Assembly (NCBI GenBank): GCA_020833645.1
Contig: JAJHRQ010000002.1
Location: 98,291 to 162,290, forward strand
Source: Thermocrinis sp.
GTDB lineage: Bacteria; Aquificota; Aquificia; Aquificales; Aquificaceae
Direction of reading: 5' to 3'
DNA length: 64,000 bases
Shown here: piece after piece, positions 49,987 to 59,304 of the stretch
Position numbering within the stretch: position 1 is the first letter of the stretch
How the letters are laid out: each line of letters opens with the position of its first letter
Position numbers and translations under genes: made by a program
The notes under the pieces: model-generated
The model's input: the letters and a program-made list of their open reading frames with translations, nothing else
Databases searched by the model: none
Told to the model about the DNA's origin: nothing

Positions 49987-51685
49987 AGTCCTTCAGATAT
50001 TTAGCCCTGGCAGGATGCCTTAGCTTTCTTATGGCTTTTGTTTCTATCTGTCTTATCCTCTCCCGCGTTACGTTGAACATCTTGCCAATTTGCTCCAAAG
50101 TATATTCGGTGCCATCCACCAGTCCGTACCTGTACATGAGTATTTCCCTTTCCTTTTCTCCAAGGGTTTGGAGGACCTTTATTAGCTTTTCCCTGAGAAT
50201 CTTCCTTGTAACCTCCTCTTCGGGAGATGGAACGCTCTTGTCTTCTATAAAGTCCTTTAGGTGTGCATCCTCATCATCCCCTATGGGTGTTTCTAAGGAG
50301 ATGGGCTCCTGGACTATCCTTAGCACCTTCCTTGCCTTTTCTACAGGAATGCCCAGATACTTTGCCACCTCCTCTGCCAAGGGTTCTCTACCAAGCTCCT
50401 GAGAGAGCTTTTTGTGTGCCTTGGTAATATCGTTTATGGTCTCTATCATATGGACGGGTATTCTTATGGTTCTTGCCTGGTCCGCTATTGCTCTGGTTAT
50501 CGCCTGCCTAATCCACCAGGTAGCATAGGTGGAAAACTTATAGCCCTTCCTGTAGTCGTACTTATCCACCGCCTTCATAAGGCCGATGTTGCCCTCCTGA
50601 ATTAGGTCCAGGAAGGGTAATCCTCTATTCACATACTTTTTGGCTATAGAAACCACAAGCCTTAGGTTGCACTTCACCATCACCTGCTTTGCCTGAATTA
50701 CCTTCGTTCTTCCTTCCCTTATGATGTTCATTACCCTTTTGATCTCCTCTGGGAGTATGCCAAGCTCCCTTTCAAGCTCCTTTAGCTCCTTTTGAATTGC
50801 CAAAAACTCGCTCTTTAGGACTTGCAACTTGGCAAAGTTATACCCTGCCCTTTCTGCCTTTGCCTGAAGCTCCGTGTTGTAGTCGCATTCCCTTATAAGC
50901 TCCTCCACATCAGGATGTATCTGTTCAAGCTTTAACTTTCTTTGTTCATATTCCTTAAGTTTCTTTGTGTACTTTTGATAGAGGTTCAAGAGCTCGTCCG
51001 CTATCCTTTCAAACTTGGAGTGTTTTAATCTTAGCCCTTTGAGTATACGGTTCATCTTAGCATGCCTTTTGAGATACTCCTTTTTATACTCGGGCAGTTT
51101 GTAGGAAAGGTATAGGTCACGCCAGTAAATGGCGTCTTTGTATGCCTTAGCAAGCTCTAAACCCTTTTCTATAAACTGCCTTTCCAACTGCTCATGGGAT
51201 TCCTCGTACTCCTCCACCGTTTTGCTATCATCAAAAGTATCCACAATATCCTGGACCCTTATCTTTCCGTTGCATACATTCCCCCATTCCCTCAACACCC
51301 TTTCCACCAAGAAGGAGGTTCTCAACAGTCCCCTTCTCATGATCTTTCTGCCCATCTCTATCTGCTTGGCGTACTTTATCTCCTCTTCCCTAGTCAAAAG
51401 AGGAATCTTGCCCATCTCCCTAAGATAGAGCCTTACCGGGTCTCCATCCTTTGTGCTCTGCAAGAGGTGGTCGGTGGATACTAAAAATTCCTCCTCTCTT
51501 TCTTCCTCTTGGATTTCCTCCGTATCCACCAGCTTTATCCCCCTCTCTTGGAGAAAGTCTATAATTTCCTCGTAAAGTTCGGTGTCTACAAGGCTGTCTC
51601 CCAAGGCCTCATTTAGCTCGTCGTAGGTTATGTACCCCTTTTCTCCTAAGCTTAGGAGCCTTTTAACAAGCTTTCTGTCAATCAT
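49973..51685 (-). CDS. rpoD: Principal RNA polymerase sigma factor (sigma-70)
   Basis: Housekeeping sigma factor. Region 1.1-like start (residues 1-60), region 1.2 ([21 protein letters not shown]), a long charged non-conserved block (about 140-310), then regions 2 ([19 protein letters not shown], -10 recognition), 3 and 4 ([16 protein letters not shown] helix-turn-helix). At 570 residues it is normal. A leader with AGGAGGT precedes the ATG, unlike the many leaderless genes here. Confidence 0.97.
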   Translation of the reverse strand: MIDRKLVKRLLSLGEKGYITYDELNEALGDSLVDTELYEEIIDFLQERGIKLVDTEEIQEEEREEEFLVSTDHLLQSTKDGDPVRLYLREMGKIPLLTREEEIKYAKQIEMGRKIMRRGLLRTSFLVERVLREWGNVCNGKIRVQDIVDTFDDSKTVEEYEESHEQLERQFIEKGLELAKAYKDAIYWRDLYLSYKLPEYKKEYLKRHAKMNRILKGLRLKHSKFERIADELLNLYQKYTKKLKEYEQRKLKLEQIHPDVEELIRECDYNTELQAKAERAGYNFAKLQVLKSEFLAIQKELKELERELGILPEEIKRVMNIIREGRTKVIQAKQVMVKCNLRLVVSIAKKYVNRGLPFLDLIQEGNIGLMKAVDKYDYRKGYKFSTYATWWIRQAITRAIADQARTIRIPVHMIETINDITKAHKKLSQELGREPLAEEVAKYLGIPVEKARKVLRIVQEPISLETPIGDDEDAHLKDFIEDKSVPSPEEEVTRKILREKLIKVLQTLGEKEREILMYRYGLVDGTEYTLEQIGKMFNVTRERIRQIETKAIRKLRHPARAKYLKDFEIL

Positions 51686-51731
51686 ACTCTACCTCCTATT
51701 CAAAGGTTTATAATATAGGTCCTGCGTGGAT

Positions 51732-52361
51732 TTATTGCAACAGATTTTGGACCTCTTCATCCTCTACCTGTCTAAAGTCCCTGTAAAACATACCCACCGC
51801 AAAGGGAGAGGTGGTAGTGGAGCAATAGCAATAGACCTCGTTTGCGTATCTTTTTAACTTCTCTTCCGTCTCTTTGGGACATACGGGCACTGCCACTATT
51901 ACCCTTTTTGCCCCTTTTCTTTTTAGATACTCTACGCCCGCCTCCACGGTCATGCCAGTGGCCACCCCATCGTCAACCACTATAACGTCTTTATCTTTAA
52001 AATCCTTTATAAGCCCCCTTTCAAACTTCTTTTCCCTTTCCCTTATCTTTTTGAGCTCTTCCTGGGCTACTTTCTGAATGATTTGTGGAGTAAGCCCAAA
52101 GTACTCAACGGTGCTTTTATCCAAATATATATTGCCATCTGGGTCTATGGCACCAAAGGCAAGCTCTGGATTTTCTGGAACGCCCAATTTTCTCACGATC
52201 AACACTCCCAAAGGTACCCCAAGAATTTCTGCGGTTTTCTTTGCTACCACAACTCCTCCCCTTGGAATACCCAGAACTATGTAATTCCCTTCCTTTCCGA
52301 GCTTTTCTTTCAACCATTCACCCAGTAAGCGCCCGGCGGTCTCTCTGTTGTCAAAAATCAT
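51732..52361 (-). CDS. Phosphoribosyltransferase family protein
   Basis: A 209-residue type I PRTase. The PRPP-binding loop is VIVVDDGVATGMT, and GIPRGGVVVA near residue 33 is the pyrophosphate loop. This is the family often fused to or found beside erythromycin-esterase or dienelactone hydrolase domains; the natural substrate is unknown. It stands alone between rpoD and the acs remnant, with no strong Shine-Dalgarno. Confidence 0.82.
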   Translation of the reverse strand: MIFDNRETAGRLLGEWLKEKLGKEGNYIVLGIPRGGVVVAKKTAEILGVPLGVLIVRKLGVPENPELAFGAIDPDGNIYLDKSTVEYFGLTPQIIQKVAQEELKKIREREKKFERGLIKDFKDKDVIVVDDGVATGMTVEAGVEYLKRKGAKRVIVAVPVCPKETEEKLKRYANEVYCYCSTTTSPFAVGMFYRDFRQVEDEEVQNLLQ

Positions 52362-52440
52362 ATTATTTTCAAAATTTATTCCCTTAAAAGGGATTGTCCA
52401 ACAGACCGTGTTCCTAACTATAATCTTTTTAAAAGCCTAA

Positions 52441-52455
52441 GGGGGCAAAGCCCCC
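52441..52455 (-). terminator. Intrinsic terminator after acs remnant
   Basis: GGGGGC-AAA-GCCCCC forms a perfect 6-bp stem just beyond the acs stop, followed on the minus strand by TTAGG and CTTTTAAAAAG. It is the original terminator of acs. Confidence 0.75.
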
Positions 52456-52461
52456 GGGATT

Positions 52462-53276
52462 TTAGTCCTCCAAGGTAGAAACATCTCCCACTGGCAGTCC
52501 AAGCTCCTGAGCCTTCAGAACCCTCCTCATGATCTTACCGCTTCTGGTCTTTGGTAGTTTTTCCACAAATTCTATTTCATCTGGCACCGCAATGGCACCA
52601 AGCACCTGTCTGACATGCTGTTTTATGTCCTCCTTTAGCCTGTCGGAGGGTTCCACGCCTTTCTTTAGGATCACGAAAGCCTTTATAGATTCTCCCTTTA
52701 TCTCGTGAGGCTTTCCTATAACCACCGCTTCAGCCACCGCTGGATGGTCCACCAAAGCAGATTCCACCTCCATGGTTCCTATCCTATGCCCTGCCACATT
52801 CAGCACATCGTCAGCCCTTCCGAGGATCATTATGTAGCCCTCCTCATCGTAAGTAGCCAAGTCTCCGGTGAAGTAGACCTGACCGGGTATGGCGGTCCAA
52901 TACTTTTCATACCTTTCGGGATCTCCCCAGCACGTTCTTAGCATGGAGGGCCAAGGGGACTTTATAACCAGGTTTCCAACGGTGTTAGGAGGAAGGGGAT
53001 TACCTTGGCTATCCACCACTGCGGGCTCTATGGTAAAGAAGGGCTTTCCTGCCTTACTGGGTTTGGCTGGATAGGAGGGTATAGTGGTGATCATGTGGGC
53101 TCCCGTTTCTGTCTGCCACCAAGTATCCACTATTACGCACCTTTCCCCTCCTATGTGTTTGTAATACCACTCCCAAGCCTCTGGGTTTATGGGCTCACCC
53201 ACAGAACCAAGTATCCTTAAAGAAGACAGGTCATACTTGGCAGGCCACTCCTCTCCAAATCTCATGAACATCCTTA
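52462..53276 (-). pseudogene. acs: Acetyl-CoA synthetase, C-terminal 271 codons only
   Basis: The C-terminal ~40% of acetyl-CoA synthetase (full length ~640 residues). Recognisable are [36 protein letters not shown] and [11 protein letters not shown], the last holding the catalytic, acetylation-regulated lysine. Homology begins exactly at the inner edge of the TnpB element (codons L-R-M-F-M-R next to 53277). The N-terminal acyl-adenylate domain is missing and is not found on the far side of the element, so it was deleted, not just displaced. No active enzyme can be made. Confidence 0.9.
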
Positions 53277-53293
53277 GAGGCTGTTCTAAAAAT
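53277..53293 (+). repeat. Right-end 17-bp inverted repeat
   Basis: GAGGCTGTTCTAAAAAT, exact inverse complement of 54902-54918. Includes the tnpB stop codon (TAG, 53288-53286). Confidence 0.85.
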
Positions 53294-54857
53294 CCCTTAT
53301 TGGGACCGTCCCCCCAGCCTCAAAGGGAACTAACCTACTCCTCACCCTACCCCACACCCCTTCCACCAACACGGGCTTCAGAGGGGAAAGGTCTCTCGGT
53401 AAGACCCTTCCAAGGATAGGGAAGAGGAGGGCTACCCTCAGAACTTGCCAAACACTTTGAAGGGTAGTTTTTGCTACCCTCCCCTGCTCGGGATTACTTC
53501 CGTTGGCTCCCTCACATCCGCTTGACTCGCTCTGAAGGCTTTGTATAAGATTGACTAAAAGCTTCTTTGAATTCTCTACGACCTTTAGTTCGCTTTCTAA
53601 TGCATTCCTCTTATATTCGTTGCTTTCCTTCTCTATAAGTTCTCTAAGTTCTTTTTCCCTCTCCTCATACCTCTTTAGGGCAAACTCCAAATATGCTTTG
53701 TTTTTTAGCAGTCTTTCGTAATTCTCAGGCACATCCTCCTTAAATCCCAGTGCCCTTCTTCCTATCACATAAGCACCAGCTATGTCCTTGTCTATGCTTA
53801 ACTGCGGTGCATACTTTAGCATGCCTATAACTGATGTGTAGGCGGGATTTACCTCTATTACTTCCACCCCCTTTAACAGTGCTACCCTTTTTAGCTTTTG
53901 CAAAAACTTTTTGACGTTCCACTGATGAAGTCTTTTTCTTAGTGTAGCTTTTCCATCCCTACGCACTCCTTTTTTGAGTTTTTTAAGATTCTCCACTGCT
54001 ATAGCTTTACCTTTCTGAATGGCCAAATCCACTATCTGATGTGCCAATATCCACTCTTGGTGGTCTTTGCTGTTTTGGGAAAGTCCTAAAAGGTGGTGTA
54101 AGCTGATGGTCTTATAGCTTAGTAGTTCTCCAGTTTTTGAGACTCCCGCTATGGCTAAGTGTATGGGTGATGCGTTTGTGTCTATGGCTATTACTCCGTT
54201 CTCTTTGGTGTATTTAACTTCAGGCGTTGGAAGTTCAAAGGACACACTCCCATAAACTTCTCCATCTCTTAGTTTTAACTCCACTGTGTAGGCAAAATAG
54301 TTTTTTGTTTGCCAACTTTCTAAAAGCATAGCCATAAAGGTGAGCCACTTGTCTTTGCTGTTGCTTGGCTCTCTTAACACTTTGGCGTAGACAAACTCTC
54401 TGTTTCCTGTGGTAATTCTAAGGCAGAGTTGTCCGTTTAGGTCTTCAAATCTCATTAGTCTGTTTCCTTTGTCTGCCTTTGACCCGATGCTTATAAGAGT
54501 TCCTTGTCTTAGTTCTCTCCACTGCTTTTTAAGTTTTTCTCTTGCCTTTCCTGAAAGATGATTTTTACAAAGCTTTTCAAAAAGTCTTTTGCCTCCAAAT
54601 ACCACTGGTCTATCGGTAGGATACTGCTTAGCCTTGTAAATGGCTGAGTCAATGTATTTAGTTGGTAATTCAGGAAATAGCTGTCTCAGTCTTTGGTATA
54701 TTTGGGCGTGTGGGTTTTTTGCTTTCTCTTTTTCCAACTCCTTTAGCATATTGTATGCCACACGGATAGCGGAGGATTGCTTACGCATAAGCTTTATGAG
54801 TTTTTCTCTGTCTTCCTTTCTTAGTTCAAGCTTAAACTGTAGGCTAACAAACATCAA
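53286..54857 (-). CDS. tnpB: TnpB-family RuvC nuclease lacking zinc ribbon
   Basis: RNA-guided nuclease of IS200/IS605-type elements, ancestor of Cas12. The RuvC residues are D226 (VIAIDTN), E289 (IAVENLK) and D356/D358 ([18 protein letters not shown]). The CxxC zinc ribbon that usually sits between the second and third is absent; [14 protein letters not shown] fills its place. The ORF (523 residues) runs through a C-terminal basic tail ([13 protein letters not shown]) that probably overlaps the omega-RNA coding region at the element's end. Intact reading frame. No companion tnpA, so movement would need help from elsewhere. Confidence 0.88.
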   Translation of the reverse strand: MMFVSLQFKLELRKEDREKLIKLMRKQSSAIRVAYNMLKELEKEKAKNPHAQIYQRLRQLFPELPTKYIDSAIYKAKQYPTDRPVVFGGKRLFEKLCKNHLSGKAREKLKKQWRELRQGTLISIGSKADKGNRLMRFEDLNGQLCLRITTGNREFVYAKVLREPSNSKDKWLTFMAMLLESWQTKNYFAYTVELKLRDGEVYGSVSFELPTPEVKYTKENGVIAIDTNASPIHLAIAGVSKTGELLSYKTISLHHLLGLSQNSKDHQEWILAHQIVDLAIQKGKAIAVENLKKLKKGVRRDGKATLRKRLHQWNVKKFLQKLKRVALLKGVEVIEVNPAYTSVIGMLKYAPQLSIDKDIAGAYVIGRRALGFKEDVPENYERLLKNKAYLEFALKRYEEREKELRELIEKESNEYKRNALESELKVVENSKKLLVNLIQSLQSESSGCEGANGSNPEQGRVAKTTLQSVWQVLRVALLFPILGRVLPRDLSPLKPVLVEGVWGRVRSRLVPFEAGGTVPIRDF

Positions 54858-54901
54858 GCTTAGATTTTAACTTTAAAACTCTTGTGTGTCAATAGAGTTG
54901 T

Positions 54902-54918
54902 ATTTTTAGAACAGCCTC
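54902..54918 (-). repeat. Left-end 17-bp inverted repeat
   Basis: ATTTTTAGAACAGCCTC on the plus strand, exact inverse complement of 53277-53293; marks the outer edge next to the actP remnant. Confidence 0.85.
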
Positions 54919-56600
54919 ACAACGGACTTGCCTTCATAATGGGATGGACTGGCGGTTATGTGCTCCTTGGTGTTCTGATCGCACCATACCTCAGAAAGTT
55001 TGGTGCATACACAATACCCGACTTTTTGGACGCAAGATATGGTGGAAAGATCCCCCGTCTTGTGGGAACAATAGCAACCCTCATAACTTCCTTTACTTAC
55101 TTAGTCGCCCAGATCACCGGTGTGGGTATCATAGCCAGCAGGCTTTTGGGTCTGCCCTTTGAGGTGGGTGTTTTCTTGGGTCTGGTGGGAATATTGGTCT
55201 GCTCCCTCCTGGGTGGAATGAAGGCAGTTACATGGACGCAGGTTGCCCAGTATATAGTGCTGATAATTGCCTACCTTATACCCGTTACCGTTCTATCCTT
55301 TAAATACACAGGAAATCCCATATCTCAAATATCCTATGGCTTTGCTTTGCAAGGAATAGAACAAAAGTTCGCCCAGCTGAGGGATGACCCCAAAGAGCAG
55401 GAAGTTAGGGAAATTCACAAGAAAAAGGCAGAGGAGCTAAAAGCCAAGATCGCCGCACTGCCTTAAAGCTGGGAAGAAGGAAAGAAACAGCTATAAGAAA
55501 AGCTCGCCTCTTTGCCACCCGACGACCCCCAGAGGGCCGAACTTGAAAAGCAGTTAAAAGAATATCCAAAGTCTCCCGAAGAGGCTAAGGAAAAATGGAC
55601 ACAGGCTATGAAGGAGGCAGAGGCTGCATCAAAGCCTCCAAAATCTTACATAGCACCCCCCTCTGACGCAAAGGACATGGTTAATTTCTTAGCACTAACC
55701 CTGATGCTAATGCTCGGAACTGCAGGATTGCCCCACGTCATAATGAGGTTCTACACCACACCCACCGTTAGGGAGGCAAGAACCTCCGCCGCATGGGCAC
55801 TGTTTTTCATACTTCTCTTTTATATAACCGCACCCGCTTACGCCGCCTTTGGCAGGTATGAGATGCTAAACCTGGTAGGCAAAGCCTTCTCCGAGATGCC
55901 CTCTTGGGTTGAAAAGTGGGCAAAGGTTGGACTTATTACCATAAAGGACCTCAACGGCGACGGAATAATACAGTTTGCGGAGATAAAGATCCACCCAGAC
56001 ATGATAGTGTTGGCAACTCCTGAAATCGCCGGTCTTCCCTATGTTATAGCAGGCTTTGTGGCTGCGGGTGGTCTTGCAGCGGCGCTGTCCACCGCAGACG
56101 GTCTTTTGATCACCATATCCAACGCCATATCCCACGACCTTTACTACAAGATCATTAATCCAAACCTTTCTCCATCCACAAGGGTTAAGATCGGAAAGGC
56201 TCTGCTCTTAGTGGTCGCTCTGCTCGGTGCCTATGTAGCATCCTACAGGCTCGCCATAATAGTTGAGCTGGTGGCTTGGGCATTCTCCTTAGCTGCTTCT
56301 TCTCTCTTTCCTGCCCTAGTGTTGGGTATATGGGATAAGAGAACCAATAAATACGGTGCTGTGGCTGGCATACTGGTGGGTCTTAGTGTAACCCTTGCTT
56401 ACCTAATAGCCAGCAGGTTCTACGGCTTTGAGCTCTTTGGAATAAAGACCACCGCCGCGGGAATCTTTGGCATGCCCCTTAACTTCATAGTTACTTTTGT
56501 GGTCTCCCGTCTTACTCCTCCACCACCCAAGGAAATTCAAGAGTTTGTGGAACACATTAGGTATCCCAAGGGTGCGGTCAAAGCCGGTGCAGAGGAATGA
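54919..56600 (+). pseudogene. actP: Acetate/sodium:solute symporter (ActP-like), broken
   Basis: Sodium:solute symporter whose sequence starts mid-protein beside the element end, with GWTGGYVLLGVLIAP; about 60-70 N-terminal residues are missing. The frame is then open except for two in-frame TAA codons (55464-55466 and 55494-55496), nine codons apart, in a charged coiled-coil insertion between helices. Later features typical of the VC_2705 subgroup are an EF-hand-like loop (DLNGDGIIQFAE) and helices to the C-terminus. Normally co-expressed with acs for acetate uptake. Here non-functional. Confidence 0.88.
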
Positions 56601-56848
56601 TAATAGAGCAGTTTTTGAATTACACCCTTGCCTTTTTTATGTGGCTCGTCCTCGGGCGGGCCGCCCTTGAATTTTTTACAAGGGACCTTAACAACTTTTT
56701 TTACAGGTTCTTCTACCAGTTTACCGAGCCTCTATACAAGCCCTACAGAAAGCTCTTTCCCTGCTGTCATACCCTCTTGCTTTTGGTGAGCCTTTTGATT
56801 CTTGGGTGGTTGAACAAGCCCAGAGGGTATGCGACAGAGTTTTTATAG
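56597..56848 (+). pseudogene. YggT-like membrane protein, 3' end replaced
   Basis: The first ~55 codons give one or two helices and FTEPLYKPYRKLFP, the signature of the YggT family. After codon 55 (near 56760) the YggT pattern stops, and the frame reads through mobA sequence out of frame until a TAG at 56846. A deletion joining YggT to mobA is the simplest explanation. It overlaps the actP stop by 4 bases, so it was once co-transcribed. Confidence 0.6.
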
Positions 56849-57489
56849 TGGCAAAGGAGCCACAAAAGTATAGCTTTATGAAAGGAGTAGAACTTTTGAA
56901 GGACATACTGCAGGAGCAGTTCGCCTTAGCCGGTCTATATACAGCCCTGTCTCATACCAACCAAGATAAAGTGGTTGTTTTAAGCGCAGACATGCCACTT
57001 ATTAAAGGAGAACTAATTTCTCTGATCTGGGAAAGGTCAAAAGACAAAATAACGCTTTTTAAGGTTAAGGGTAAAATCTTCCCACTCTTTGGGGTATATC
57101 CCAAGGGAGTAAAATCCGCCCTTGAGGAGTATTTGAAAGGTGGTGGGCTGAGGGTTATGGAATTTGTGGAGAAGGTAGGCTACGAAGTGGTGGAGGATGT
57201 GGAACCTTTTTCTTATGCCTTTATCAACATGAACACCAAAGAGGATGCAAGGGTTATACTAGAAATTAGAAATATTATGAAAGAGATAGAGCTAAAGATT
57301 TTAGGTATGACCTGTGAGCATTGCGTTAGGACAGTAAAGAATGCCCTACACAGCGTGGGGGGTGTCTCCGAGGTGGACATCTCCCTTCATGAACAGCGTG
57401 CAAGAGTAAAGACGGAAGATCATGTGTCTTTTGAAAGCTTAAAGTCCGCAGTGGAAAGCTGGGGATACAAAGTGGTAGATGAGGTTTGA
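56761..57489 (+). CDS. MobA-like nucleotidyltransferase (truncated) fused to HMA copper-chaperone domain
   Basis: From about 56761 (first plausible start GTG 56806) the frame encodes YPLAFGEPF, VVEQAQRVCDRVFIVAKE, LSADMPLI and NMNTKEDARVI, the MobA order. The N-terminal glycine-rich GTP loop (LAGGxSxRxG) is absent, lost at the junction with the YggT remnant, so molybdenum-cofactor guanylylation is unlikely. At M158 (57277) the frame continues without stop into a complete HMA domain with MTCEHC (copper site), like CopZ. Either a fusion made by stop loss or an internal copZ start; no Shine-Dalgarno is visible before 57277. Confidence 0.65.
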   Translation: MLSYPLAFGEPFDSWVVEQAQRVCDRVFIVAKEPQKYSFMKGVELLKDILQEQFALAGLYTALSHTNQDKVVVLSADMPLIKGELISLIWERSKDKITLFKVKGKIFPLFGVYPKGVKSALEEYLKGGGLRVMEFVEKVGYEVVEDVEPFSYAFINMNTKEDARVILEIRNIMKEIELKILGMTCEHCVRTVKNALHSVGGVSEVDISLHEQRARVKTEDHVSFESLKSAVESWGYKVVDEV

Positions 57490-58081
57490 GGAGCTAAAAC
57501 CCAAGATACAAGGTCTGACCTATCTGGATGAGGGCTGGAGGGGGATTGTATACAGGGGTTTTTTTGAAGGGAAGGAAGTTGCCATAAAGGTGGCAAAAGC
57601 CCAAGAGAAGGAGTACGCCATAAGGAAGGAGGCAAGGATTTTAGAAAGGCTAAAGGACTACCCTTACTTTCCAAAGCTTATTCTCAGTGGAGAAGATTTT
57701 ATCATGTATGAGTTTATTGATGGTGTGCCCATAGAAAAGCTTTCCCTTAGCCCTGAGGAGAAGCTGAGTTTATACATGCAGGTTCTGGAGATCGCCTATC
57801 TCTTAGACAGTCTTAGGATCAACAGGGATGAGTTTGCGAGGCTTGACAAGAATCTACTGGTAGGGAAAGACGGAAGGCTTTACCTCCTTGACTTTGAGAG
57901 GGGTGCCTTGGATGTCAAAAAACCACACAACTTTACCCAATTTTTGCAGTTTTTGAGGAAGGAAGGAATAATATCCACAACGCAAGCCCTTGAGCTGGGA
58001 AAGGAATACAAAAAAGAGCCAAAGTTGGTAAAGGAAAAAGTTCATGCTATCCTTAGTTCAGCTTTATCAATTGCTACTTGA
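57479..58081 (+). CDS. Small atypical protein kinase (archaeal COG2112 type)
   Basis: A 200-residue kinase-fold protein. VAIKVAKA holds the ATP lysine and a following conserved Glu lies in RKEARILERL; the HRD loop appears as ARLDKNLLV and the DFG-like motif as LLDFERG. This layout, without a C-lobe, matches the archaeal/thermophile predicted Ser/Thr kinase group. Target unknown. It overlaps the HMA domain gene by 11 bases and the glycosylase gene by 38 bases, giving a compact operon. All core motifs are intact, in contrast to the broken kinase near the window start. Confidence 0.78.
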   Translation: MRFEELKPKIQGLTYLDEGWRGIVYRGFFEGKEVAIKVAKAQEKEYAIRKEARILERLKDYPYFPKLILSGEDFIMYEFIDGVPIEKLSLSPEEKLSLYMQVLEIAYLLDSLRINRDEFARLDKNLLVGKDGRLYLLDFERGALDVKKPHNFTQFLQFLRKEGIISTTQALELGKEYKKEPKLVKEKVHAILSSALSIAT

Positions 58082-58697
58082 TTTTTACGGCTATCAAGGT
58101 TGGTGGCCTGTGGATGAAGGCTATCATGCAACCAGAGGCACAGACCCAAGGGATGAGATAATAATAGGGGCAGTGCTGACGCAAAACACCGCATGGAGGA
58201 ACGTAGAAAAAGCTTTAGAAAACCTCAAAAAATATGGGGAGCTTTCCCTTGAGTTTATTCGGCAGGTATCCACCAAAGAGCTTGAGGAATTAATAAGACC
58301 CTCCGGCTTTTACAGGCTAAAGGCCCAGAGGTTAAAGCATGTTGCGGAGTTTTTTAATCCAACGGATGTGGTGGAAAAAGTAAGCAGAGAAGAGCTCTTG
58401 AAGGTAAAAGGTATTGGCAAAGAAACTGCGGACGCAATTCTTTTGTATGCAGGAGGTCGCCTGAGCTTTGTAATAGACGCCTACACAAAAAGGCTTTTCA
58501 AAAGGCTGTATGGTCTGGATGGTAGCTACGAAGACCTAAAAGCCTACGTGGAGGAGAACATTCCAAAAGACCTGACCATCTACAAAGAGTTTCACGCTTT
58601 GATTGATGAACATGCAAAGAAATATTGTAAAAGCACCCCCCGGTGTGGGGGATGTTTTTTGAAGAACTTCTGTCTTAGTGCAGTCCCATCTTCTTGA
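58044..58697 (+). CDS. Endonuclease III-related DNA glycosylase (COG2231/MagIII-like)
   Basis: Base-excision glycosylase of the HhH-GPD family, 217 residues. The helix-hairpin-helix is LLKVKGIGKETADAILLY; the catalytic aspartate is in VIDAYTKRLF; the iron-sulphur cysteines are C-x6-C-x2-C-x5-C (YCKSTPRCGGCFLKNFC). The lyase lysine of true Nth in the hairpin is replaced by Glu-Thr, which points to a monofunctional alkyl-adenine glycosylase as in Helicobacter MagIII. Its last 23 bases overlap petC tail-to-tail. Confidence 0.86.
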   Translation: MLSLVQLYQLLLDFYGYQGWWPVDEGYHATRGTDPRDEIIIGAVLTQNTAWRNVEKALENLKKYGELSLEFIRQVSTKELEELIRPSGFYRLKAQRLKHVAEFFNPTDVVEKVSREELLKVKGIGKETADAILLYAGGRLSFVIDAYTKRLFKRLYGLDGSYEDLKAYVEENIPKDLTIYKEFHALIDEHAKKYCKSTPRCGGCFLKNFCLSAVPSS

Positions 58698-59304
58698 GAA
58701 TTCTAGCTCTCCAAAGCCATATTAGAATGCCCATAACTATAAGATAACCTATGGTTACTACGCCCATAATGTTTCTCTTTGCCTTTTCCTGAGGGGGTGG
58801 TTCAGATACAGACCTCAAATAGGCAACGATCTTGGCGGTCTCCTCTGGTCTTCCGGTCATAACAGGGGGCATCGTAGTCCCGGGGAGAACTTTTTGAGGT
58901 TCAAGGATAAAGTTGTAAAGATACTCGGGACCTTTTACCAAGTATATGGTAGAGAGGTCTGGGGGAACCTTTCCGAAGGCTTCCTTCAGGGCGTTTAGGT
59001 CGTTCATAAAGACAGATTCATAAACATCTCTTGGAAGGACCTTACCGTACTTTTCTTGGAGGGATGCCAGCATAGGGTTAGCCTGCACCTGTGTCAAGTA
59101 GAGGGCATCGTACCTTACCGAGTGGCAAGCTGCACAGTTTTGAATGAATAGTTCTCTCCCTTCCTTTGCATACTTATAGTCCATGGCGATCTTTCTGTGT
59201 TCTGGGGGCATTTCATACTTTTCGTGGGAAGCAAAGATGTTGTTGATCCATACTATGTAGAAAAAGGCTACGGTAAGCACTGTGAAGAATATTGTCTTAA
59301 TCAT
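58675..59304 (-). CDS. petC: Cytochrome c1 of the bc1 complex
   Basis: Haem-c subunit of the quinol:cytochrome c reductase. An N-terminal helix (residues 3-22) precedes the haem site CAACHSVRYDAL; a distal methionine is likely in GTTMPPVMTG; a C-terminal helix (about 175-200) anchors it, the topology of cytochrome c1. A strong GGAGG precedes the ATG. Its start overlaps petB by 8 bases in the order petA-petB-petC. Confidence 0.94.
   Translation of the reverse strand: MIKTIFFTVLTVAFFYIVWINNIFASHEKYEMPPEHRKIAMDYKYAKEGRELFIQNCAACHSVRYDALYLTQVQANPMLASLQEKYGKVLPRDVYESVFMNDLNALKEAFGKVPPDLSTIYLVKGPEYLYNFILEPQKVLPGTTMPPVMTGRPEETAKIVAYLRSVSEPPPQEKAKRNIMGVVTIGYLIVMGILIWLWRARILKKMGLH

Larger units (their letters stand above)
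53277..54918. mobile_element. TnpB-encoding insertion element (1642 bp) with inverted ends
   Basis: The element carries one gene, tnpB, and no tnpA transposase. Its two ends are 17-bp perfect inverted repeats, GAGGCTGTTCTAAAAAT at 53277-53293 and its complement at 54902-54918; the right-end repeat contains the tnpB stop codon. Near the left end a hairpin AACTCT...AGAGTT (54877-54899) and near the right end a GGGAC/GTCCC hairpin (53302-53314) resemble IS200/IS605 subterminal hairpins. No target duplication is visible; the flanks belong to two different genes (acs and actP), so insertion was joined to a deletion. Confidence 0.8.

Noticed and set aside
52380..52393. Palindrome TCCCTTAAAAGGGA upstream of the phosphoribosyltransferase gene as an operator
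   Set aside because: Single occurrence, no match to a known operator geometry, and it may be chance in an AT-rich gap.
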